Below are positions 35,401 through 45,962 of a stretch of DNA of 64,000 bases, one piece after another (position 1 is the stretch's first letter; the number at the start of each line of letters is the position of its first letter). The notes under the pieces were generated by a model. It saw only the letters and a list, made by a program, of their open reading frames with translations, did not search any database and had not been told where the DNA came from. The position numbers and the translations under genes are program-made. Source of the stretch: Erythrocercus mccallii (Eukaryota > Chordata > Aves > Passeriformes > Dicruridae); contig VZRG01001664.1 in assembly GCA_013397435.1 (NCBI GenBank), forward strand, positions 84,271 to 148,270, in the 5' to 3' direction.

Positions 35401-38178
35401 GTCTTGGGGGGGGTGCACAGGGCTGCCTTCTCTGTGGCAACATCTCAGGGCTAAAGGAAAAGAGAGGTACAATCAATAATAAAATAAAAAGCAGGAGCAA
35501 ATCTGCCTTCATTTGCACGGTGAGGGAGTGATTTTGGGGGTTCTGTTAACCCTTTGTAGATCATGTTGACACCAACAAAATACCTCGTACTCCCTGTAAA
35601 AATGGCAGCATTTATTAAGTGCTGCAGTACAAGCAGCTGGATCTCATCTTTGTCCTTTTGCTGGGGTTTCAGAGGGTAAAGGAGCAGTGTTTGCTTTGAA
35701 CATTATTGTCAAAAATGGGCATTTGAACATTATTTCACAGGCACATGATTGTGTAAAAAAAAAAAAAAGTGGGATGTGGTGATTCTCAAAATGTCTGGAG
35801 CAGTAACGGGGTCTTCCCCTTGCTGTTGTCACCTCAATCCCTTGGAGCCAGCAGGTTTCACAGCCAGGCTGTGCTCTCAAATTGGCCATGCTCTCATGCC
35901 TTTGCCTCCCAGCTCCAGGGCTGTGGGAAGGGCCAGGGAAAAGGAGCAGCCTGAAGGGACCAATTCTGTGTCCCTGCAGGAGCAGGGGGAGCTGCCAGGT
36001 TCAGATCTGAAGGCAGCTGCCGGAGACAGTTGCAGGATGGATTTCTCCCAGCTCTGCCCTCAGTCTGGAGGCAGAGATAACAGACTGGTTTGATGTCACA
36101 GACCACGAGCCCTGCCTTTTCCATCCTCTGCACCCCCACATTCCTCCGATTTGTACAACCTCTCCAGGCTGCCAGGCAGACCTGAGGTATTGCAAAGGGG
36201 ATCCTAAAGAAATCTGGCAAAGACTTTGCTATCTCAGCCTGGCAGCAGAACAAGATATGGAGCTGAGCGAGCATCTGTCAGAGCACACAGCACCCAAAGC
36301 ATCCCCCCAAAGAGCAGCAGCCACCCTCTCCCGAGACTTATCTGAGGGGAAGTAAAACATCTGTGGCAAAGCAAGAATGTTGTGTCTTTCACTCACTCCC
36401 CACAGGCTGGGATGGCCCAAGTGACACCACAGAGCCACGAGGAGTTGTGAAAAATACATCTGAGCAGCTGTGGTGGCCATTTACCCCAGCACCTATGGGC
36501 TATGGGCGTGATGGATGCTGCTGATCATCCTCTGCAACACTGAATTGCCTTTTTAGATGGGAGTTATCAATTTTGCTGCCATAGCAACCCCCAAAAGTCA
36601 CCTAGAGGGCTGCCTGTCTGGGAGAGCAGGGCTGGTTTCTGGATGAGATCAGGGAGAAGTCAGGAGTTGGGGGATGCTGGGCCCAGCTGGGGGGTGTGAG
36701 AACCCAGAGACCAAAGCAGGACAGTGGGGGACAGAAGAGAGAGAGCAGCTCTGAAAATCCGTGCTGGTGTTTCCTGTCACAACCCAGCAGCTTCCCCAAC
36801 ATCTTTCCTTCCTGAGTCCCTCTTATGCAGAGTTTAATGACACTGAGAGCCCCTGTCCCTTTGTCACAGTTGAATGAAATCCCTCAGAAGGTTCAGGAGT
36901 TGTAGGAGGGGACAGAAAAGCCTTTTCTCACTGATGCCATATGTGGTGTGATCCTATGCCTCCATTTCCTAGGAAAATCAGGCAAGAACTGGCACAATCC
37001 AACCATTTCAGTGCTTTTCTGTGAATGTTTTCAAACTCAGAAGTTTAGCAAAACTGCCCTTTTCAATGCAAATAGCTACAATTTAGCTAAACAGTGATTT
37101 TCCAACCAAAGATTTCACCGAAAAATTCCCAGACAGCTGTACAGAACAGCTCAGAGAAAGCAGAGTTTCTTTTCTTCATTCTGACATTCATGTATTACAC
37201 ATTTGAAACATGTTCCTCTCTGTCTATGAGCTGATGTCAGCTTCTCATTCCCACCAAGCGTTTGAAGTGTATTAATTTTATTGAAAGACCTTGTCAAAGC
37301 TGCCTCTGTGTCCCCATCTAAGATTCTGGCTCTGCAAAGCCATTTTATTTTCAGCTTGGCCCACTGAGCACTGATTGCAAACAACGATTTCTTCTGCTTT
37401 CGCATCCTGTGTGTGCCGCCCTCCTTTTTGTTTGGAGTTTATGGTCACTGGCTCTGGGTTCTGTCATTATTTGTCTTTGTTCCGTGTTTTAACCTTTGTT
37501 AGAGACTCAGCCATTGTGCAATCCCTGCTCAGTGACCTATAATATCCTAATTTAGTTGGCATTTTGGTCTGGGTGAACAATCCACTCTGTGCAAGGCTTC
37601 TTTCCTTTTCTGTTTCCCATTCCTTTAGAAAGGTCTCCTGTGTATTTCCTCACCCTCTTCACACCCCACTCTGTGTTTCCTTGGGTTGTCTTTCACCCTT
37701 TCTCTCTTTTTTTCTTCCAGATCAGCCTCAGCTCTCACCCCTGCTCCTCTCCCAGCCCCTGCTCCGTGCCTTGGCATCAGGAGGTCCTGCAATCCAGGCT
37801 TCTCTTCATCCTCCCAGGATCAGCCTGAAGGAAGCTGCTCCTCTGCTGAGGCTGAAAAATCTGTCAGCTGGTGGCAGATGAAATAATGACCCTAAAAACC
37901 TCTGGGGAGCAAAGCTCACCCATGTCTGAGGGCCAGCAGCGAGTGCCTTTGGTGCTCACCATCACAAGAGGGAGTTGCTACTGCTTGGTTTTCTTACAGG
38001 AGACTGAGAGAAAGGAGGGGGAGAGCCGGGGTTCTGGACAGCTCCTGGCACTGCGGCTCTTCCCTGGATTGCCACAGGACAGCAGCAGATGGAGGGAACC
38101 TGTGTCACATCCCTGCAGCCACACTTGAGGATCCTCTCCCAGCCCAGGGAGAGCCCCTAGGGACATGGAGCTGGAGCT

Positions 38179-38538
38179 CTCTGCCCCTCTCCTGCCTTTC
38201 CCGGGATCTCCAGGGGCTCTCTGTCCCCCTCCTGCCTTTCCTGGGATCCCCAGGGGATCTCTGTCCCCCTCCTGCCTTTCCTGGGATCCCCAGGGGATCT
38301 CTGTCCCCCTCCTGCCTTTCCTGGGATCCCCAGGGGATCTCTGTCCCTCTCCTGCCTTTCCTGGGATCCCCAGGGGATCTCTGTCCCCCTCCTGCCTTTC
38401 CTGGGATCCCCAGGGGATCTCTGCCCCTCTCCTGCCTTTTCTGGGATCCCCAGGGGATCTCTGCCCCCCTCCTGCCTTTCCTGAGATCCCCAGGGGCTCT
38501 CTGCCCCCCTCCTGTCTTTGCTGGGATCCCCAGGGGCT
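38179..38538. repeat. Minisatellite, 40-bp unit, about nine copies
   Basis: Unit starts recur every 40 bases (38219, 38259, 38299, and so on). The unit is C/T-rich with CTCCTGCCTTTCCTGGGATC followed by CCCAGGGGAT. The inner copies are almost identical; the outer copies carry a few substitutions. Because the unit contains no stop in any frame, long open frames appear on both strands (about 160-195 codons). These are by-products of the repeat, not genes. Confidence 0.95.
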
Positions 38539-40158
38539 GGGATCCACTGGGCTGTTCCACAGCCACATCGGGACAGGGCTGCTTTGGAGCCTGAGTGCTC
38601 AGGGCAGAATTTCTCCCACTTCTCCTCCTCCTATCCCCCACTGGCTTTGAGTTTCTCTCTGATGATTCCTCTGCTGCTCCCAGGGGAAGGTGCTCACATG
38701 AATATTGCAGGGCCTGGGAGCCAGCAGTGAACCAGGGGAGCTGTCCCTGTTAATTCCCCTCTAACACAACATCCAACACCTCGTCACCAGTGCAGACAGG
38801 CACAAGGTGCTGGTCTTGGTGGAAACACCTCAACCATAGGGCAGCAGCAGGGCAAGGTGGGGTGGAAACTCAGTGCCTGGGTCTCTCAGCCTTGCACAAA
38901 GCAAGAGGAACCAGCATTGTTCATCTCCTCAACACGGCTGGGGTCTGCCTGAGATAATCAGTTTAGGGAAGAGGTAAAATGGGTGAATAATTTAGAAATG
39001 CTTGGAGTGCTCTAATTATGATAGTGGGCTGCTTGTCTTTGTTAGGGCCATGTTTAGGGATCTAAAGGAACAGCATCCCTGTACCTGGCAGGTGTCAGCT
39101 GGTTGGGAGCCCCGTGTCAGTTCAGCCCCCTCCTTCCTCCCCTCCTTGCATCCTGCTAAAATAACAACCCTGGGCAGCCACACTCGGCTCTGGTGCAAGC
39201 CTGGGAATGCTCCAGTGCACACACCCAGGAGCAGGACACACACAGGGAAACACCCTTCTGGCAGCTCCTAAATCTCTGCTGCCCCATCACTGCTGTGGCG
39301 TCGTGATGAGGGCATGAAAGAGGGAGATAAGAGAGGAAAACAAGGCCTGCTTTTCTCTGTCTCTGCTGTTTGGAAGGAAAGGCAGAGTGTGGCAGGCAGG
39401 ACTATCAGATCTGTCAGCATAAGTGGCGAGGGGAGGGAAGGGAAATGCTATTGTACACCCCATCCTGGGGCTGGCAGGGGAAAGGAGAGGGAAAACAGAG
39501 GGAAAACCAGACGCGGGTGTTCGACAGGGAGCCAGCACGTTTGTTATCAAAATGGAAATGCAGCCCTTTGTTGATGGAGGTGTATCTGCTTCCCATTGTC
39601 TCCCGTGCCAGCCCAGTGAAAGGCTCCTTTGATGGCTCCGTGTTTGTGCACCGGCTATGAAATTGCCTCGGAAGACAAAGGGAGTTCGTGCTCGTGGGTA
39701 ATGAAAAGGAGGTGAGGGCTCCGCTCCTCTCGCCCCGGCAGCACAATTTCCCCTGGAGCAGCTGTCAAAGGCTCGCTGAGAAAATTGGAAAGGCTGAGGC
39801 TGGATGGGGGGCCGGTGATGAGCAGGGAAAGCGAGAGGCTGCTCTTTTGCAGGGCTAATGTGGCCATCTGCTCTGACTGAACTGGTCTGCTCCAGCCCAA
39901 GCGTGCCCGAGCCCTGCGGCCACTCGTTCCCATTAGCAGTGAGAACAGGGCCAGGAGCTGTCTGCCACTCTGTGCCACCTCACACGCTGCCAGCAGCTGG
40001 GCTGGGACCTTCCCTGGCTGGGGAAAGGATAGCAATGCATAGCTGGAAGAGCCCGAGGGCTGCACATCTCTCTCTGTTCCTCGCCCTGCTGATCACCAGT
40101 GAGAGCACCAGGGGTAGAGTTGCATGTAAAGCAGCATCAAACTGAGAAGAGAGCGGGT
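38539..40158. other. Flank between minisatellite and CR1, no gene seen
   Basis: Unique sequence. The part near 39600-39860 is relatively rich in CpG for this flank but has no exon features I can defend. Confidence 0.6.
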
Positions 40159-40362
40159 TTAGATGAGATATTAGGGAAAAAGTCTTTATTGTGAGGGTGG
40201 CCAGGCATTGCCCCATCCCTGGAAGTGTCCAAGGCCAGGTTGGATGGGGCTTGGAGCAACCTGGTCAAGTGGAAGCTGTCCCAGAGGGTGGAAGGAGATG
40301 GGCTTTAAGGTCCCTTCCAATCCAATCCCAATCTATGCCACAATTCTACAATTCTGTGATCA
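40159..40362 (+). mobile_element. CR1 LINE 3'-end fragment
   Basis: GAGATATTAGGGAAAAAGTC near the start, then GTGAGGGTGGCCAGGCATTG, CCCCATCCCTGGAAGTGTCC, AAGGCCAGGTTGGATGGGGC, GGTCCCTTCCAATCC and ATTCTGTGA form the standard order of the avian CR1 3' end, sense orientation. It has a small deletion where CR1 normally reads about 30 bases around GTTGCCCAG. Confidence 0.93.
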
Positions 40363-40508
40363 AAACTGCAGGGATAACACATGCAGGAAGCACAGCAGGC
40401 GTTGAAAAAACTTCCAGCAAAGCTGACAAAAAATTTAGCACCCAAAGCACAGCTCAGCTCAGCTGGACACTCCACTGGGCAGCGGCACTGCATGGCCCAG
40501 TCCCCCAG

Positions 40509-40850
40509 CTCCTCACAGGCTCCCCTGAAATGTGCTTTCCACCTGCATTTCTCCCTATTTACCTGCTCCTCACAAGCTCCCCTGGAATGTGCTTTCCACC
40601 TGCATTTCTCCCTATTTACCTGCTCCTCACAAGCTCCCCTGGAATGTGCTTTTCACTTGGATTTCTCCCTATTTACCTGCTCCTCACAGGCTCCCCTGGA
40701 AAGTGCTTTCCACTTGGATTTCTCCCTATTTACCTGCTCCTCACAGGCTCCCCTGGAAAGTGCTTTCCACCTGCATTTCTCCCTATTTACCTGCTCCTCA
40801 CAGGCTCCCCTGGAAAGTGCTTTCCACCTGCATTTCTCCCTGTTTACCTG
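40509..40850. repeat. Minisatellite, 57-bp unit, six copies
   Basis: Units start at 40509, 40566, 40623, 40680, 40737 and 40794. Each reads CTCCTCACAGGCTCCCCTGG, then AAxGTGCTTTCCACxTGxAT, then TTCTCCCTATTTACCTG. Since 57 is divisible by 3, each frame shows a 19-residue repeated peptide (open frames at 40191-40970, 40381-40857 and 40532-41014). No start, splice or family evidence supports translation. Confidence 0.95.
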
Positions 40851-43800
40851 CTCCTAACCCTCAGTTCCTTGCACACCTCTCAGGGGTGTCCCCCCTACCC
40901 CTCCTGCCTTTCCCCCCATCCTGCTCCACCCACACAGAACCCGGGGCCAGGTGTGTGTGTGTGCGTGTGAAAACCCTCTCTGATCACACACACGGACACA
41001 CAAATTCTCATTAACTAATGGTGCTCCTAATAGGAATGGGTGTCTTTCTTCACCCCTCCTGCTGGGCTGGAGAGTTTAATGGCTCAGTCATGCTCAGCCG
41101 GCCTGGCTCCTTTATCTGCTCAATAAAGAAATGGTTTATGGCACATCCACGCCTCGGCCCGAGCTGGCAATTTCACACAGGCCTTATCAGCACTCACACA
41201 CGCTGTAAGGCCGCTGGAAATTAGACGTGGGATTCGCATGTCTAACAACCGGGGTTAAACGCTTTTTTTTCCCTTTTTTTCCCTGCTTTTCCCCTCCGCT
41301 GCTCCTTCTTCTCCCCTCCCTCCCTCGTCTCACCGGTTACAACTCTGACAATGGCTTTAAAAGGATAGTCTTGCCTGGCTTCTGGTAAAAGATGTTAATT
41401 TATTGTAGTCTCTTCTTTATTTGATTATTGGTTTATTAAAACTGCCAGGGGTGAGAGCGTTACTCCTCGAACAAATCCTTTAATCTGTTACCAGCTTTGT
41501 AGGCAAGACAAACACGAGTGGCTGTGGCTTTTTGGGGGGATCATGTTCCCTTTTCTTCAGGAGGTGGGAGCACAGGGATGCAGCCAAGGCAGTGTCCCGT
41601 GCTGTGCAGCTCACAGGAGCTGCCTGCCAGGAAGGGCTGTCCCCAAAAGCACTGGTAGCTGTCACACTCTCCTCAGCCTTGGACACACTCAATTTCCATT
41701 TGTTCAGCTCACCTGCATTCTGAAGAGCTCTTTGATGGCGTGTAGGGACTCTCTGAACCTCTCTGTTTCAGCCTGCTCTGCCTTCTGCACCCCAAAGAGC
41801 CCCTGAACCTCATTTTTCCACCCCCAGCCCCAGTGCCCTGCTGCTGTCCTGTATCTCCCCTGCAATGGGGGACCTTCTCCTGCCCTGTGGCACCACTCCT
41901 TCAGCCCTCAAACCCACGTGTCCCACACCTGCTTGCCCAGAATTGAGCTGGATGTCACCACAAGTGCCTGAGGTGACTTTGGCAGGTGAAGGTGGGACTG
42001 GTTTTTTCTCAGCCTGCCCACACAGCCACGGAGCCCATCGGTATTCAGAGGCAAACCCTCCGGTGTTTGCACTCAGGGATGGAGTTATTGCAGCAAACCC
42101 AGCTCTGGAAGCACTGCCTGGTGCATCCCAAGGGTTCATCCAGCCTTGACTCTCCCCTTACCTCTGCCAAAGCATCCCCCCTTTCATCCCCCTCAGCTGC
42201 AGATCCTGATTTTCCTGCTGCTCTGCCTTCCAGCTCAGGGATATTTTCCCTGTCCAGAGATGTTTTTCCAGAGGCAGCAGCTTGTTCCAGGCTGCAGTTC
42301 CTGCCACATAAAAGTCAGCAGCAGCACAGCAGAGCGATTAATGACAGTGGCTAAGGTTTTATACAGAGCCTTCCAGTCCAAGTGTTGCAGGGCACTTTGA
42401 GGGCTGCATCAAAACGCAGCCCCTGGGTTCCTTCAGGGGTAGGAAAAATCCCCTGGGCAACATCAGCCGGATTAGTGGCATGTGGGAAGATTTGTCCAGG
42501 ACCTGGGAGGGCAAGCACAGGGGAAGGTTGACTCCCTTCCTTCTGAGCTGGAACAGGGCACTTCAAACAGCTTTAAAATCCTCACTTGCAGGTCTAAAAG
42601 TGACACAAATTCACTGCTTTGGCTTGGTTTTTTGTTTTCTTTTGGTTTTTGTTGTTTTGGGTTTTTTTTAAGGCATTGCTGTTGTAATTCCTGGAGGCTT
42701 TGGGGAAGGCTTGGGGTAGATTTAATTAGGCTGAGGGGAGAAGCAGCCCTTAAAGCAATTGCTGGACCTGCAGCTTGAGCTCCAAGGACAGGAGAGAGGG
42801 GAAAGCCTCCCAAGATCTGCTGAACTCCCTCCTCTTCTCTCCCTGCTGCTTTTCAACAGAAAAGTCACCTTCAGCACCGATGGCTGGGGCAAACAAGGTG
42901 CCTGTGGCTGGAATTAAATCAGGTTTTATCCATCCTGGGGAATCTGCACATTGCCAAGGCTCCCACGCTCGGTGATGCTTCTGAAATGTCTTCATCACAA
43001 CTGTCTCAGCTGACCTGTAATTTAATTTTCTTCCTTTCTGTCTTAGGCCTGTGCAGTTGCATCCCTCTGCTTTTCATTGGAGCAGAATAAGAGATATCCA
43101 ACACCTCCCGCAAGCCTCTGAGGGAGGGGATTCAGTGACTCTCCTGGATAACCTGTTCCTCACTCCTCTCATTAAAAACCTTTCCCTTAGACTTCACCTG
43201 GATTGTCTTGCTGCATTTTCCCTCTCCCATTCATTAGAAATAAATAAGTGATGAACCAAGCAGTTTTCCTGCCTCCCTCGCTCCATGAGAGCTTCTGACA
43301 CAGTCCACAGAAAATGAACCTCACCCAGAACTTAATTTTGTGTTCCTGAACAGGAGACACTTGAGATTAAGGCCTGAGACCCAGGAGAAATTGCTTTGCA
43401 CATGTAAATAAGGGTTTTTTATGGAATATGTTGATTATAAACCTGGATCTGTCCTCCCACAATGAAATGGTGCCTCAGGGCATTAAGCTCCTGCTCACAT
43501 GTCAGTGTTATGGGCAGAAAGGGCTGAATAATTCATCAATAATCCTCCAAATTTGGCTTCCCTGCCTGTCTGGGAGCTCTGTCTCTCCCAGAATCTGTTC
43601 ATTAGGTGCGGTAACTCATCAAAATGGCAGAGGGACCCCGGGTGTGAAGCCCTGCTCCGAGAGGAAGTTTAGAATTTGCTTTGCTTTGCATCAGGAATTA
43701 GCTGGGAAAATTCCAGCAGGGGAATGAGAGCTGTTTGGTGTTGGTTATGCTGCTCACATGGCTCTGGCTGTCTCCTGAGCAGCTGAACTCAACCCCTGGA

Positions 43801-45599
43801 ATGAGTTTTCTGGGTGAATATCACACTGGATTTCCATAAATGTGCTAAAACATTGCTCAAAATTCGCTTCTCTCGGGCAGACTGATCTGCCTCTGTGTCC
43901 ATCTGTATCATTTTCTTTCCACAGCACCCATCACTGCTCCATCTAATTATTAATTCCTCCACTGGAATGCTTGCTGCAACCTCCCATCCAAAGCTTGGAG
44001 ATACAACTGGAGTAAATCAGTTGAAAAATGCATAAAACCAGATATAATGTGAATTTCCCTACACTTCATCCCAGTTTTCCAAGCCCTTTTAAACTTTTGA
44101 ACAACATTCACACACCCAGGAAGGGCTGGGAGACACGGGAATGAAATGAAATGGACATTTAAGTTTGGCTCAGACAAAATTCCACTAGAAATGGCAAAAT
44201 CTGAAGGAAAGGAGAAGAGTCTGGTGATTATTTTTATTGTAGGAGAGTTTGTGAGCCCTCAGACAAATGTCAGGATGTTAAGCCTGAAAGCAGCCAGGGA
44301 AAAGAGTGGAACAGCTCAGCTCAGGAGGCAGGAGGTGTGATAATACAAAGTGATAGATCACCTTGAGAAGGATGCAAGGAATTTGTGCAGGGAAAGGATT
44401 ACTGGGATCATTCAGGGAATGACAAAATTACAAGACAAAGCAATTTTGGCTCTGGTATTTTTGTCAAGTAGAGACTGAAAGGGGTCAGATGCCAAAAGAG
44501 CAGGGGGAAAAGGAGGAGGAAAAAGCAGAGGAAAAAGGAGTTTCAGCCCTCCAGCTAAACAGGACCAAGGAGGGGGCAGTGACAGGCAGGCAGCAGCCAG
44601 GAATTGTCTCCTTTTCCCCATCAGCCAGAGATTTTCAGAAGTGGGAGATTCCAACATCATTCTCCATGGATTTTAGGCCTTGCCCAGCTGGAAGGGAGGG
44701 GAAAGCAAAGCCCTTCTCTGAAGCAGGAATGAATCACTCTCCGCTCACCCTGGAGTGCCGCCGTCTCCTCCAGGTGACAGCTCACGTGGGAGGATAAATA
44801 TAAATAAAGAGAGGGAAGCTGCAGCATCTTGATGACTCATGTAATATTCATTTTGAATTAGTTTGTACATGATTCTATATTAAAAAAAAAAGAGGCAGAC
44901 ATTCCATAAGATTTTTTTTTTAATTTTTTTTTTTTTTTGCCAGCTCCAATTTGCTGCTGGCAAGGAGCAGCGTTCGGGTCTTTTATGGGTATTAGTTCCA
45001 TAGTGTGTAGCAGGAGGCAGAGGAAGTTTAATTATGATTCACTGAGCCACATTGTGGGTACGTTTTAAAGCCACTTAATTAGTGTAGAAATATACAGCTG
45101 TAATTATCCTGAAATATGGCCTAATTAACCTATCGAAAACCCATGCACGTGGCTCAGGAAACTTGGAAGCATTAATAGTCTATTAATACACTGGGGCTGA
45201 CAGCCCATCATGCTCACGTTTGGGAGCAGGAACCTCCTCCCGTGACCTCCCATTGAGCAGAGATTCCTGTGGCAGGTAAATCCTGCTCTTTCCCTGTGCT
45301 GGGACAGCTCCTGCCACAATCTTGGGGTATAAATTGGAATAAAGTTGCTGCGGTCCAGCTCTTGTGCTGATCCTCAGCCACTTCAGCCCTGCTCTCTCAC
45401 TGTCCCCTCTCTGGACCCAGAAGGGATTAAAGCTGCCACGGCTCTTTCCCTCCTGGATGGATTCCCAGCCCTGGAACACAAAGGACATAATCAGGGAGAT
45501 AACTAAAGCACAGCAAAAAGGTGATGGGGAAAGGTCTTGTGTTCAGTGCTGGGTGTTAAAGCTGATAAAAGCTGGAAAAACCAATTATCACTTCAAAGC
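40851..45599. other. Gene-poor flank, no gene seen
   Basis: Holds a short GT repeat near 40950-40970, a poly-T stretch near 41262-41280 and an AT-rich island at about 44790-45190 with A and T runs at 44882-44891 and 44912-44938. No exon or named repeat was recognised. Confidence 0.55.
44882..44938. repeat. A run and T run in inverted arrangement
   Basis: About 10 A, a 20-base unique spacer, then about 26 nearly pure T. The runs could pair as a hairpin. Confidence 0.8.
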
Positions 45600-45750
45600 A
45601 CCGGGATTTCCAAGGCCAGGAAGTGTCCCAGGGCCTTGGGGCAGCCTGGGATAGTGCAAGGTGTCCCTGGTGCCTCCTGAGCCCATAAATTCCTCATCAT
45701 TGCCCTGAGGTGCTGCCCACTGCCATCCTTGGAAGTTTTCAGGACCAAGT
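45600..45750 (+). mobile_element. CR1-derived sense fragments
   Basis: CCAAGGCCAGG at 45610, then CAGCCTGGGATAGTG and AAGGTGTCCCTG ending at about 45669, match the CR1 3' region in sense, with an insertion of unrelated bases. CCATCCTTGGAAGTTTTCAGGACCA near 45722 is also CR1-like. The order is disturbed, so the boundaries are approximate. Confidence 0.65.
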
Positions 45751-45751
45751 C

Positions 45752-45962
45752 TTAAAATCCCAGGATGGTTTGGGTTGGGATGGACCTTAAATAGCTCCCT
45801 CCCACCCCCTGCCATGGGCAGGGACACATCCCACTATCCCAGGGTGCTCCAACCTGGCCTTGGACATTCCCAGGGATCCAGGGGCAGCTCTGGGCACCCT
45901 GTGCCTCCCCACCCTCACAGGGGAGAATTTATTCCAAATATCCAACCTGAATTCCTCCTCCT
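45752..45962 (-). mobile_element. CR1 LINE 3'-end fragment, antisense
   Basis: GGATGGTTTGGGTTGGGATGGACC, then CCCCCTGCCATGGGCAGGGACAC, CCAACCTGGCCTTGGACATTCCCAGGGAT, CACCCTCACAGGGGAGAATTTATTCC and ATATCCAACC are the antisense CR1 3' end in its normal order. Confidence 0.92.

Larger units (their letters stand above)
19729..38178. other. Gene-poor flank, no gene seen
   Basis: About 18 kb without a defensible exon. I saw simple repeats (listed separately), a perfect inverted repeat at 20504-20524, poly-T runs near 25101-25140, and AT-rich islands near 25.2-25.9 and 32.0-32.2 kb. No tRNA, rRNA or known transposon body was recognised. The open frames are mostly under 200 codons, on both strands, and lack family resemblance. 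Confidence 0.55.

Noticed and set aside
37978..38650. Open frames of 160-196 codons on both strands rich in Gly/Arg/Gln or Pro/Ser/Leu repeats
   Set aside because: They are the 40-bp minisatellite read in different frames. A 40-base unit without stops gives open frames everywhere, and no start, splice or family evidence supports them.
38179..40850. CRISPR-like direct repeats
   Set aside because: The repeats are head-to-tail without unique spacers, in a vertebrate sequence. They are minisatellites.
40191..41014. 259-, 158- and 160-codon frames with 19-residue peptide repeats
   Set aside because: Products of the 57-bp minisatellite fused to a CR1 fragment. All three forward frames are open at once, which argues against coding.
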